A DNA stretch of 20,178 bases from Paracoccaceae bacterium (GTDB lineage Bacteria; Pseudomonadota; Alphaproteobacteria; Rhodobacterales; Rhodobacteraceae), in NCBI GenBank assembly GCA_023263735.1, contig JALQUQ010000006.1:1-20178 (forward strand), in the 5' to 3' direction. Below the pieces are notes generated by a model, which was not told the origin of the DNA, ran no database searches, and saw only the letters and a list, made by a program, of their open reading frames with translations. Below are positions 1-7,096 of this stretch, one piece after another. Made by a program: the position numbers and the translations under genes. How positions within the stretch are numbered: position 1 is the first letter of the stretch; each line of letters opens with the position of its first letter.

Positions 1-212
1 GTCGTCGTCGAAAAGGTAACCTCGCCGATGGCCTTCAGCCCTTCCAGATCGAACGCGGCCGCGTCGTCGTGGTTCTTGACGGCAATGGCGCCGGAAACCG
101 TCAGAAGGATTTCGCCCGTTGGAGGTGCCAAATCCGCAGCCTGTGTGGATGAAGCGCCAAGAACGGCCAAAGTGAGTGTAAGAAGCGCTTGTTTGAGCCA
201 ATTCATCGTCAT
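1..212 (-). CDS. Secreted protein, N-terminal part; probably a small periplasmic molybdopterin-oxidoreductase-like protein (partial)
   Basis: Seen: reading leftward from an ATG at 212, an open frame of 70 codons runs off the left edge. A GGAG sits 5 bases before this ATG; a second in-frame ATG at 206 is possible but lies 11 bases from it. The protein opens with a signal peptide (MTMNWLKQALLTLTLAVLGA, cleavage probably after the STQA-A region), followed by a mature start reading ADLAPPTGEILLTVSG and then DLEGLKAIGEVTFSTT. Known: this mature start resembles small periplasmic proteins with an oxidoreductase molybdopterin-binding-like fold, common in Rhodobacteraceae beside two-component genes. 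Inference: the assignment rests on about 45 mature residues, so the family is tentative, while the signal peptide and coding frame are firm. It is divergent from the response regulator at 556, which may point to a shared sensory role. Confidence 0.6.
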   Translation of the reverse strand, partial: MTMNWLKQALLTLTLAVLGASSTQAADLAPPTGEILLTVSGAIAVKNHDDAAAFDLEGLKAIGEVTFSTT

Positions 213-340
213 TACTACTCCAATTGAATAATGCATTTTCGCATGCGCTACTTCCACCGTCACCGGTGCAATGGAATAGGTAACTATCCTTTCGGATATA
301 CAAGACATCTTTTCGTGTGCGCCATTGCGCCAAAATCGCC

Positions 341-371
341 TTCGACGCACCGACAGGGATTTGGGTACAAT
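341..371 (+). promoter_or_regulatory. Candidate sigma-70-type promoter for the response regulator
   Basis: A good -10 hexamer, TACAAT (366-371), lies 19 bases after a weak -35-like TTCGAC (341-346). Transcription would start near 378 and leave a leader of about 180 bases before the ATG at 556. The long spacer and poor -35 make it uncertain; the alternative pair at 463/485 would give a leader of about 60 bases. Confidence 0.25.
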
Positions 372-438
372 CTTTCGCAGAGCAACTGATCCGTTCTTAT
401 CCAAATTCCATGCGTGAAGTGCAAAGCCGATGTGGTTC

Positions 439-512
439 GACTATACCTTCGATACTTTACCGTTGACTATCGATACCAAGTCCCTAACAGATGAATTACC
501 GATAACTGATCG
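439..512 (+). repeat. Imperfect direct repeats in the response-regulator leader
   Basis: GACTAT occurs at 439-444 and 465-470, and CGATAC at 450-455 and 471-476. A longer imperfect unit starting TTACCG and continuing through a GACTA/AACTGA-like core to TCG occurs near 457-473 and again at 496-512. Such spaced repeats before a transcription-factor gene can be autoregulatory binding sites. No family-specific operator is recognised, and chance similarity in an AT-rich stretch is possible. Confidence 0.3.
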
Positions 513-555
513 TTTTCCCTTGTCTATTCGTTCATCGATTTCGAAATGTGGCGCC

Positions 556-1155
556 ATGAGAATACTTATTGCTGACGATCATGATCTGGTACGAGAGGCA
601 ATTGCGGTCTTTTTGAAAAGCGAAGGTGCCCTTGACGTATTGACCGTGGCCACCGTGGATGAGGCGGTTCGGGTCACGACCGAAACGGGAAGTTTCGATC
701 TTGTTCTGCTTGATTACAACATGCCGGGAATGAATGGTCTGGATGGGCTGGCCCGCATGATTGCGATCAATGAAGGCCGCCCTGTGGCCTTGATTTCGGG
801 CAACGCCTCTCGCGCCGTGGCCGAACAGGCCATTCGGGCGGGGGCAGCGGGCTTTGTGCCAAAGACCATGTCATCAAAGTCGATGATCACCGCCGTGAAA
901 TTCATGGCGGCGGGCGAGATCTATGCGCCGTTCAACTTCATGCAACAGGCGCCCGCCGCGACGGGTAACCTGAGCCAAAGGGAAACCGACGTTCTTCGGG
1001 GCCTGTGCGAAGGCAAGTCGAACAAGGAAATCGCGCGCGATCTTGATCTGCAAGAGGTGACGATCAAGCTCCATGTCAAAACCTTGAGCCGCAAGTTGAA
1101 CGCAAAGAACCGCACCCATGCCGCGATGCTGGCGCGCGAAATGAACCTGATCTGA
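556..1155 (+). CDS. NarL/FixJ-family two-component response regulator
   Basis: A 199-residue cytoplasmic transcription regulator with the usual two-domain layout and length. The receiver domain (about 1-118) begins directly at the start codon with MRILIADDHD, giving the acidic pair D7/D8. The phosphoacceptor is D53 in LLDYNMPGMNG, S81 occupies the switch Ser/Thr position, and K103 lies in GFVPKT. A LuxR-type helix-turn-helix (about 138-195) contains LSQRETDVLRGL, SNKEIARDL and VTIKLHVKTLSRKLNAKNRT. The start at 556 is chosen because the receiver fold begins there; an in-frame ATG at 430 would add 42 residues of no recognisable domain. No clear Shine-Dalgarno is visible. No kinase gene lies in the window, so its sensor is either left of the edge or elsewhere. 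Targets are unknown. Confidence 0.92.
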   Translation: MRILIADDHDLVREAIAVFLKSEGALDVLTVATVDEAVRVTTETGSFDLVLLDYNMPGMNGLDGLARMIAINEGRPVALISGNASRAVAEQAIRAGAAGFVPKTMSSKSMITAVKFMAAGEIYAPFNFMQQAPAATGNLSQRETDVLRGLCEGKSNKEIARDLDLQEVTIKLHVKTLSRKLNAKNRTHAAMLAREMNLI

Positions 1156-1170
1156 CCTTTGGTCAGATCA
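1148..1170 (+). terminator. Perfect 10-bp hairpin spanning the response-regulator stop codon
   Basis: TGATCTGACC (1148-1157), TTT (1158-1160) and GGTCAGATCA (1161-1170) form a perfect stem with a three-base loop, and the TGA stop (1153-1155) lies within the left arm. No run of T follows, so it is not a textbook intrinsic terminator. It could protect the 3' end of the mRNA, limit read-through into the glycan genes, or, being a 23-base inverted repeat, bind a protein. Confidence 0.4.
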
Positions 1171-1219
1171 TGACAGTGACGTCGTACCCGAGAGGACCGG
1201 GCCTTCAGCGAATAGTGCC

Positions 1220-4200
1220 ATGACCAACGCCGCCCTTGCCTTGCCCCCGGTGGACCCGGCTGATGACAGTGCAGGGCTGCGGCTGTTGCTGATCGCGCTG
1301 GCTGCGACGGTGTTGTTTCATGGGGGCTTGTTGCCCTTTACCCACGGCAACACCTACGACGCCTTTATCCATATGTTCTTTGGGGACCATTACCACCGAA
1401 GCTGGTTCGATCTGTGGGAGCCGCGCTGGTACACGGGGTTTCAGGTCACCTCCTATCCCCCCGGCACCCATATGGCGATGGGGGCCCTGATGAACTTTAT
1501 CCCCCTGCGCGCTGCTTTTGTGGTCGTGCAGCTTGGGGGGCTGCTGTTGCTGGTGACCGGTGTTTTTCGGTTCGCTTTGCTGTGGGTGCCGTCTCGGGCG
1601 GCGGGATATGCGTCTTTGGCGGCGGTTCTAGCCTCGTCCATTTCGGAGACCGTGCATCTTTTCGGGCAGCTTCCCACGATCTGCTCGTTGGGAATTTTTC
1701 TGAACGGCCTTCCCTATGTCTATCGCTGGATGGTCAACGGCGGCTGGACGAATTGCGTGGCGGCCGTCATTTTTTCCGCCGCCACTACCGCCGCGCATCA
1801 TGTGACCACCGTTTTTGGGGGCGTTCTGTTCATCCTGCCGCTTGCGGCGCATGTGCTCAAGGCCGTGGCGGAGTTGCGCCCGGCCAAGGGGCGGTCGCGC
1901 CTTTACATGGTGGGGCGGTTCGTTCCGGCTCTGGCCCGGGGGGCTCTGCTGGGGGTTCTGATGGGGGGCGCGATCGTTACGACCGTGTTTCCATATTGGT
2001 ATTGGTCGGTGACCGATCCGATCACCCAAGTGTCGATCCCGCATGGCAGTCGGGAAAGCTTTTTGGTCAGGCTTGACTTGGGTCTGGTCTTTTTCGCCAT
2101 TCCCTGGGGCACGTCCTTTCTGTTTCTGCCCTATGCGGTCTACAAATCCGCCACCACGCGACTTTGGCCGCTGGGGCTGTCGCTGATGCTTTGTGTTCTC
2201 TTGGGCACCGGTGGGACCACCCCTCTGCCCAAGATCATCCTGCGCGGAGCCTTTGACATTCTGACGTTGGACCGCTTTACCTTTTGGGCGACGATCCTGA
2301 TCCTGCCGTTTCTGGGCCTGATGTTCGACGGGCTTTTGCATGGCCGTTCGCGGCAGGTGATCGTGCACGCCTTTGGGTATGGGGCGCATCGATTGCTGGT
2401 CGGTGGCATCTTTGCGGCGATCACCGCGATGGCGGTTTTGCCGGCGGTTTTGCCGCGCATTCAACCCACTCAGCCCGATTTCGTTGATCCCATTCCCATC
2501 GCCCGTTTCATGGCCGAAGATGAACATGACCGCTGGCGGTATCTGACCCTGGGCCTCGGCGATCAGTTTGCCTATCTTTCGTCCTTTACCACGGCCCTTT
2601 CGGTCGACGGAAACTACCATTCCGCCCGTCGTTTGCCGGATTTGACCCGGTTCTCGGTCGAACGGTTGGAAAATGCAAAGTATCTTGGCGTGCCCGGTCT
2701 TGGGTCGTTGCGGCAATTTCTGGTCAATGCCGAACGCTACAACCTGAAATACGTCTTCTCGAACGACGCTTTTTATGACCCGTTGCTGTATTTCACGGGC
2801 TGGACACGCCTGAACCGGTTGGGCAACGGAATCGTCGTTTGGGAAAAGCCCGACATCTCGCCCTTGCCTTTGGTCCTGCCCCGTCGTGACATTCCCGCAG
2901 TCCATGCGCTGATGTGGGGATTGCTGCCGCCCACGGCGCTCATCTTGGCCGGGCTTATCTTTTTTGGCTCGGCGGTGTTGCGCACGATTGCTGGCCGGCC
3001 GGGAGAGTTTCGCCCCGTCGCCCAACCCGAAACGGGCTTTACCCACCCCGTACGCGTGCGGCGGGTGGTGATGGGGCTCGCCGTCCTTGCGGCGATGGGC
3101 TTGGGCGCCATCGGATGGGTTGCGCAAAAACGTCTTTCAGAACCGGAAACGCCGGAAAAGGTGATTACGGCCTATTTCAACGATATCGATTTCCGCCGAC
3201 ACGACGCCGCGTTTACCCGACTGGACCCCGAAACCCGAGGCCGCTTTGCCGATGTGCAATTCGGCTGGCGCTGGACGGGGGGGCTGGTTGCGTCCTTTGG
3301 CAAACTTGCCAAGATAACGATCACCCCCCTCCGGCAAGACGCGGCGATTGCCGATTTCGCGGTGGCACTGGATTGGCTGACCCCGTTGGATCAGCATCGC
3401 CAAGATCTGACGGTGCGCACGGTACTGCGGGATGGGGTGTGGTACCTTGCCCCAACCGTTTTGCGGCCGGTACAAACCCCACTGCTCATGCAACGGCAGG
3501 AAACGATGAATCTGAACGTGGTTGGCCGCCGTCAGCCCCGGCCAGAGACCGATCTGCATCGGGACCGGCTGGATCGCCCGCGTGTCGTCGTTGCGGGGGC
3601 GCGGCTGGTTCGGCATGCCAACCGGTTCGCCGTTGTCGGGCAAGTCACCAATGCCGATGCCGACCCCGCCCATGTCACGATTGGCGCAGATCTGTTTGGT
3701 GCCAGCCAGACTCTGGGCCACGAAGCCACGGGCCTTGTAAATGCGCATCGGCTGTTGGCGGCAGAAACAACCGGATTTCGGGTCGATTTTGAGGGGGTTC
3801 TTTCGTTACAGGATGCAAAGGAGGGGGGGGAATATGACCCGAAACTCTTCCTTCCGCCCGAGTTTGTGGAACCGCCGGAAACCGCAACGGTTGCTGCCCG
3901 GGCCTTGGTGACAGGCCGCGATCTTTATCGGGGCGTTGCCCTGAACGGCATTCGTACCCAGATCCAGGGTGACTCGCTGATCCTGACGGGTCTTGCCGTC
4001 AACACAGGCACCGAAACGGCCAGCATCGTCGGGATCAACATCTTGCTTTATGGGCCCGATGGCCGCCCTTTGTGGGCCGATGCGGGTTTTGTGGAAACAA
4101 ACATTTACCCCGGCCAAAGCGCGCCGTTTCATCTGAGCCTGCCTTTGGGGGGCAGTGTGCAAGTGATTTCTGACATGCCGGCGGAGGCGATCACCGCGAA

Positions 4201-4330
4201 TGGACGGGCGCAAGAGGCCGGGATTGCCGCACCCGGCGCCGCGGATGGCACCATTCCCCTGAACCCGGCCACCGGGTATTCGCGTCTCCGCCTGATTGCA
4301 ACGAGCATGACCCATGACCCGCTGTTCTGA
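1220..4330 (+). CDS. Large GT-C-like polytopic membrane protein (PTPS-related type) with NTF2-like and FxLYD-like periplasmic tail
   Basis: 1036 residues. About eleven hydrophobic segments lie within residues 20-411, then a soluble stretch, then two more helices (about 563-588 and 614-636), then a tail of roughly 400 residues. After the first helix comes a loop with NTYDAFIHMFFGDHY and WEPRWYTGFQVTSYPPG, the position where GT-C enzymes keep catalytic Asp/His residues. LTLDRFTFW and VDGNYHSARRLPDL resemble the membrane family labelled 6-pyruvoyl-tetrahydropterin-synthase-related, which is thought to be GT-C-like and has no pterin enzymology. The tail shows an NTF2-like region (about 645-750, ending in DGVWYLAP) and two beta-rich FxLYD-like repeats (about 787-860 and 892-975). 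Inference: it transfers sugar from a polyprenyl-phosphate donor in the periplasm. The start at 1220 has no near Shine-Dalgarno. The 3' end overlaps the next gene by 17 bases. Membrane nature is certain; the enzyme class is tentative. Confidence 0.75.
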   Translation: MTNAALALPPVDPADDSAGLRLLLIALAATVLFHGGLLPFTHGNTYDAFIHMFFGDHYHRSWFDLWEPRWYTGFQVTSYPPGTHMAMGALMNFIPLRAAFVVVQLGGLLLLVTGVFRFALLWVPSRAAGYASLAAVLASSISETVHLFGQLPTICSLGIFLNGLPYVYRWMVNGGWTNCVAAVIFSAATTAAHHVTTVFGGVLFILPLAAHVLKAVAELRPAKGRSRLYMVGRFVPALARGALLGVLMGGAIVTTVFPYWYWSVTDPITQVSIPHGSRESFLVRLDLGLVFFAIPWGTSFLFLPYAVYKSATTRLWPLGLSLMLCVLLGTGGTTPLPKIILRGAFDILTLDRFTFWATILILPFLGLMFDGLLHGRSRQVIVHAFGYGAHRLLVGGIFAAITAMAVLPAVLPRIQPTQPDFVDPIPIARFMAEDEHDRWRYLTLGLGDQFAYLSSFTTALSVDGNYHSARRLPDLTRFSVERLENAKYLGVPGLGSLRQFLVNAERYNLKYVFSNDAFYDPLLYFTGWTRLNRLGNGIVVWEKPDISPLPLVLPRRDIPAVHALMWGLLPPTALILAGLIFFGSAVLRTIAGRPGEFRPVAQPETGFTHPVRVRRVVMGLAVLAAMGLGAIGWVAQKRLSEPETPEKVITAYFNDIDFRRHDAAFTRLDPETRGRFADVQFGWRWTGGLVASFGKLAKITITPLRQDAAIADFAVALDWLTPLDQHRQDLTVRTVLRDGVWYLAPTVLRPVQTPLLMQRQETMNLNVVGRRQPRPETDLHRDRLDRPRVVVAGARLVRHANRFAVVGQVTNADADPAHVTIGADLFGASQTLGHEATGLVNAHRLLAAETTGFRVDFEGVLSLQDAKEGGEYDPKLFLPPEFVEPPETATVAARALVTGRDLYRGVALNGIRTQIQGDSLILTGLAVNTGTETASIVGINILLYGPDGRPLWADAGFVETNIYPGQSAPFHLSLPLGGSVQVISDMPAEAITANGRAQEAGIAAPGAADGTIPLNPATGYSRLRLIATSMTHDPLF

Positions 4331-5393
4331 TCTTGCGCTTGCCTGTGTTGCCCTGCTTGTCGCGCCGCCCGCTTGGGCCGAGCCGCTGGTTTCCGATGCC
4401 TTTGGGCTTTATGATCCAGCCAGCGCCGCGCCGGGCCGTCGTGATTGGGCGGGGATGACGGTGGGCAAATCGTTAACCGAGATCGCGCCCAAGGGGCCGG
4501 ACCGGTTATTGATTTACGCCGGTCCCAAAAGCCTGGTTGCCGGTAAAGACCGTGGGCATGTGGTGGCAATCGTGGTGGATCGGTTTGGCAATCTGGTGGC
4601 CGATGGCACGGCGGCCACGATCACCTTGTCGGGCGCGGCGGTCCAGACCGTGATCAAAGGCGGAATTGCGGATCTGCTGGTGCCGCCCCGCACCAAGGCA
4701 GAAGACGTTTTCGTCGGGGTGACCGCAGGTGATCGGCAAAGCCCGCAGGCGATGCTGACCTCGGTGGCCGAAATCGCCTCGATCCACCCCGCGATACAGA
4801 CACCTTTGCCCGACGTGGCCTCGGACACGGCCTTTGAGGTCCGCTCGACGGCGCTGGTCGATCGATACGGAAACCCGGTTCCCAAAGGGACGGGGGCTTC
4901 GGTCATCCTTCAACACGCTGACGGCAGCTACAGCGTTGGCATGGGGCAGGCGCTGCAAAACAGTGCTTTGGTCCGGTTCATCGCCCGCGATATTCCGGGG
5001 CCGGCTCAATCGCGGATGACGATTGGCGCCCAATCTTCGCCACCTGTCCCCATCACGATCCATGCGCCGGCTCCCTCAGGCCTACCCGTGGTCGAAATGG
5101 AGCTTTTGCCAGCAATTGGCGCTGTGCGTGTGACCTTGGGCCCCTTCCTGACAACAGAGGGATATGCCCTGACCGATGGGGCGCAGGTGACGGTCACGGC
5201 CGCTTTTGCCAATGGGCCAGAGGTTGCGGAGTCCGCCTGGGTTCAGGATGGCGAAGTCAATCTGCTGCTGCCGATCGCTGATCCCGGGGCCGTAACGCGG
5301 GTTGCCCTTCTGTCGCCACTTGGTCCGATGGATGTGACTGCGGCGTGGCTTGCCCGCGCGGCGCAGGTTTCAGAGACGGCGGCAAAACCATGA
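4314..5393 (+). CDS. Secreted protein with two Ig-like (Big-1/invasin-like) units
   Basis: 359 residues with a signal peptide (cleavage near LLVAPPAWA-EP, residue 22). Two similar beta-rich units follow. The first carries VVDRFGNLVADGTAATITL (about 85-104) and the second LVDRYGNPVPKGTGASVIL (about 182-200); the DxxGNxVxxGT pattern is typical of bacterial Ig-like Big-1 and related domains. A third beta-rich region fills the C-terminus. I see no catalytic motif, membrane anchor or lipobox. The ATG at 4314 sits inside the end of the previous gene (17-base overlap), and the TGA overlaps the ATG of the next gene (ATGA). The three genes are therefore probably translated together. Inference: a periplasmic structural or binding partner of the GT-C protein and the glycosidase. 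I cannot name a function. Confidence 0.8.
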   Translation: MTRCSDLALACVALLVAPPAWAEPLVSDAFGLYDPASAAPGRRDWAGMTVGKSLTEIAPKGPDRLLIYAGPKSLVAGKDRGHVVAIVVDRFGNLVADGTAATITLSGAAVQTVIKGGIADLLVPPRTKAEDVFVGVTAGDRQSPQAMLTSVAEIASIHPAIQTPLPDVASDTAFEVRSTALVDRYGNPVPKGTGASVILQHADGSYSVGMGQALQNSALVRFIARDIPGPAQSRMTIGAQSSPPVPITIHAPAPSGLPVVEMELLPAIGAVRVTLGPFLTTEGYALTDGAQVTVTAAFANGPEVAESAWVQDGEVNLLLPIADPGAVTRVALLSPLGPMDVTAAWLARAAQVSETAAKP

Positions 5394-6907
5394 AGCGCCT
5401 CTTGATCCCCGCAGGTGCCGCCTTGGCGTTTTTGACCGTCGCCGCAATTGTCCTGTGGATCGCGGCTGAGGCCTTTGCCGCATCGCAACAGCGGAGCCGG
5501 GAATACCGTTACCTCTACGAAGCGCTTGATGTTGTGGAAACCCCGCCCAATGCCGTGACATGGGGGCCGCCGCAAAAGCCACTTGTTCGGGGGTTCCTGC
5601 CGGTTGATGAGGCGTTGGTGGGCACGGCGCTGACGCAGGCATGGCGCGCCTTTACCGCCGCATCAGACACGGGTGAAACCACGCTTTTGGCCGACCATTT
5701 CGCCGGGACAGCCCTGTCCCGCGCGCAGATCGCCGCCCAAGAGGCATGGGCGGGTCAGACCAGAATGGTGGTTCTCGAGCAGGCCGCGCGCCCCGAATTT
5801 CTGCATCTGGATGGATCGATCTTTCAGTTTTCGGCAAAGGCGACCACGGTTCGTTATGCGCTGCATGACACAGGGATGACGCAGTTCGAGCTGGTTCTGG
5901 ATGATGTTCTGACGACACTGACGAACGAAACCACGGGCTGGCGAATTTTCAGCCATGAACGCAAGTGCACCCGGCCAATTCAGGCCCCATTGCGGACAGG
6001 GTTCAACCTTCCCCGCCTGAACGGCATCAATTACTATCCGTCGGGCACACCGTGGCGAAAGTTTTGGCCCGAGTTTGATCCAAAGGTCATCGCAACCGAT
6101 CTTGATCTTGTGACGCGCCTTAGCGGAAACTCGGTTCGGATCTTTTTGCCCGTTGCCGATTTTGGCCCCGATCAGCAAAGCACGGAAAATCTGGCAAAAC
6201 TTGGTGCGTTTCTGTCTATGGCGCAAGAGCGGGGGATACGGGTGATCCCCACGCTTTTTGACCTGAAGCCCACCTATCGACCGGCCTTCTGGATTGATGA
6301 CGTGGCCTATCTGCGGCGCGTTTTGCCTGTGCTTGCGGCCTCTCCCGCGGTGGTGATCGTCGATCTGAAGAACGAGCCCGACCTTGACCGTGACCGTCAG
6401 GGCGCTGGGCTGGTCGAGGCCTGGCTGACCACCATGGCGATGATGACCCGCGTGATCGCGCCCGACCTTGCGCTGACGATCGGCTGGTCGTCGGCGCAAT
6501 CGGCGGGCGATCTGGCCCCGCTTCTGGATGCGTTGTCCTATCATGATTACGCCGCCGTTTCAGAAGCTGGAAGCCGCTTGGCCGAGGTGCGCCGTCTGGC
6601 CCAAGGCAAGCCGGTGATGGTCACCGAAATTGGTACAAGTTCCTATACGCTGGCGCTTAGATTTCCCGGATCTCCGGCCGCACAGGCGTCGTCGTTGCAA
6701 GAGCGTCTCGATCAACTTGCGTCAGCCGACGCGGTTATGGTTTGGACACTGCATGACTTTGCTATCGGAGACGTCGATGTTGTTGGCAGCTCTCCCTGGC
6801 GGAAGCGATTGCAGGCCAGATTCGGCCTTTATGACAGCGAAGGTGCGGCAAAACCTGCGGCAGACGTCGTCGCCAAGGCTTTTGCGGCCCATCCGCAGGG
6901 CAATTGA
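5390..6907 (+). CDS. Membrane-anchored clan GH-A (GH5-like) glycoside hydrolase with N-terminal NTF2-like domain
   Basis: 505 residues starting at the ATG that overlaps the preceding stop by four bases (5390-5393); an upstream in-frame TTG at 5345 is unlikely. One N-terminal helix (about 4-30) anchors the protein facing the periplasm. Residues about 70-195 look NTF2-like (LTNETTGWRIFSHERKC). A TIM-barrel glycosidase domain spans about 205-500: NGINYYPSGTPW opens it, GNSVRIFLP is strand 2, E329 in VDLKNEPD fits the acid/base, SYHDY (H385) lies near the active site, and E413 in VMVTEIGTSS fits the nucleophile. Both catalytic glutamates of the clan are in place, so it is probably active. Substrate unknown. 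Inference: it trims, cuts or transglycosylates the glycan made by this locus, as glycosidases in other exopolysaccharide operons do. Confidence 0.82.
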   Translation: MKRLLIPAGAALAFLTVAAIVLWIAAEAFAASQQRSREYRYLYEALDVVETPPNAVTWGPPQKPLVRGFLPVDEALVGTALTQAWRAFTAASDTGETTLLADHFAGTALSRAQIAAQEAWAGQTRMVVLEQAARPEFLHLDGSIFQFSAKATTVRYALHDTGMTQFELVLDDVLTTLTNETTGWRIFSHERKCTRPIQAPLRTGFNLPRLNGINYYPSGTPWRKFWPEFDPKVIATDLDLVTRLSGNSVRIFLPVADFGPDQQSTENLAKLGAFLSMAQERGIRVIPTLFDLKPTYRPAFWIDDVAYLRRVLPVLAASPAVVIVDLKNEPDLDRDRQGAGLVEAWLTTMAMMTRVIAPDLALTIGWSSAQSAGDLAPLLDALSYHDYAAVSEAGSRLAEVRRLAQGKPVMVTEIGTSSYTLALRFPGSPAAQASSLQERLDQLASADAVMVWTLHDFAIGDVDVVGSSPWRKRLQARFGLYDSEGAAKPAADVVAKAFAAHPQGN

Positions 6908-6991
6908 CGGGCGCTCTATACCGATCAAACCTGCGCTATCCTTTTGGGACTAGGACTTTCGCGCCAGCTTGCCCGCATAAGTCTGCAGGCA

Positions 6992-7078
6992 CCGAGGTGG
7001 CGGCTGACGGGCTTGTTTGGGGATTCAAGCCCCGCTCCGGACAGGGAACAGCGCCACCTCGGGGCCGCGACTCTGTCC
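6992..7078 (+). promoter_or_regulatory. Candidate pseudoknotted 5' leader RNA of the GT4 gene
   Basis: Inside the 189-base gap before the GT4 gene, CCGAGGTGGCG (6992-7002) is perfectly complementary to CGCCACCTCGG (7052-7062); skipping one G, three further pairs can form (7004-7006 with 7049-7051). Within its loop is a 7-bp hairpin, GGGCTTG (7009-7015) with CAAGCCC (7026-7032). Also in the loop, GGACAGGG (7039-7046) can pair with CTCTGTCC (7071-7078) outside the stem, 8 pairs including one G-U. That is an H-type pseudoknot. It ends 5 bases before the AAGGA (7084-7088) that serves the ATG at 7097. In addition TCCTTT (6939-6944) is an exact complement of AAAGGA (7083-7088). It matches no riboswitch family that I recognise. 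Pairing was read by eye. Confidence 0.4.
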
Positions 7079-7096
7079 AGTCAAAGGAAACACCCC

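Larger units (their letters stand above)
213..555. other. AT-rich divergent intergenic region
   Basis: This 343-base spacer separates two divergently read genes and is visibly richer in A and T than its surroundings. It holds a candidate sigma-70 promoter pair (341-371), a second possible pair further down (TTGACT at 463-468 and TAACAG at 485-490, 16-base spacer), a tandem TGCGCCA repeat (318-324 and 326-332) and the imperfect repeats at 439-512. An in-frame extension of the response regulator up to an ATG at 430 is open, but its translation looks unlike a protein domain. I see no RNA gene here. Confidence 0.5.

Noticed and set aside
430..555. N-terminal extension of the response regulator from the ATG at 430
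   Set aside because: The receiver domain begins exactly at 556, the extension has no domain or coding character, and candidate promoter elements lie inside it.
1628..3127. Long open frame on the minus strand (about 499 codons) opposite the GT-C-like gene
   Set aside because: Its translation is rich in Arg, Gln, Pro and His with no domain or membrane pattern; it is the mirror of codon bias in the plus-strand gene.
6904..6932. Promoter starting with TTGACG at the end of the glycosidase gene
   Set aside because: No acceptable -10 at a 16-18-base distance (AAACCT at 17).
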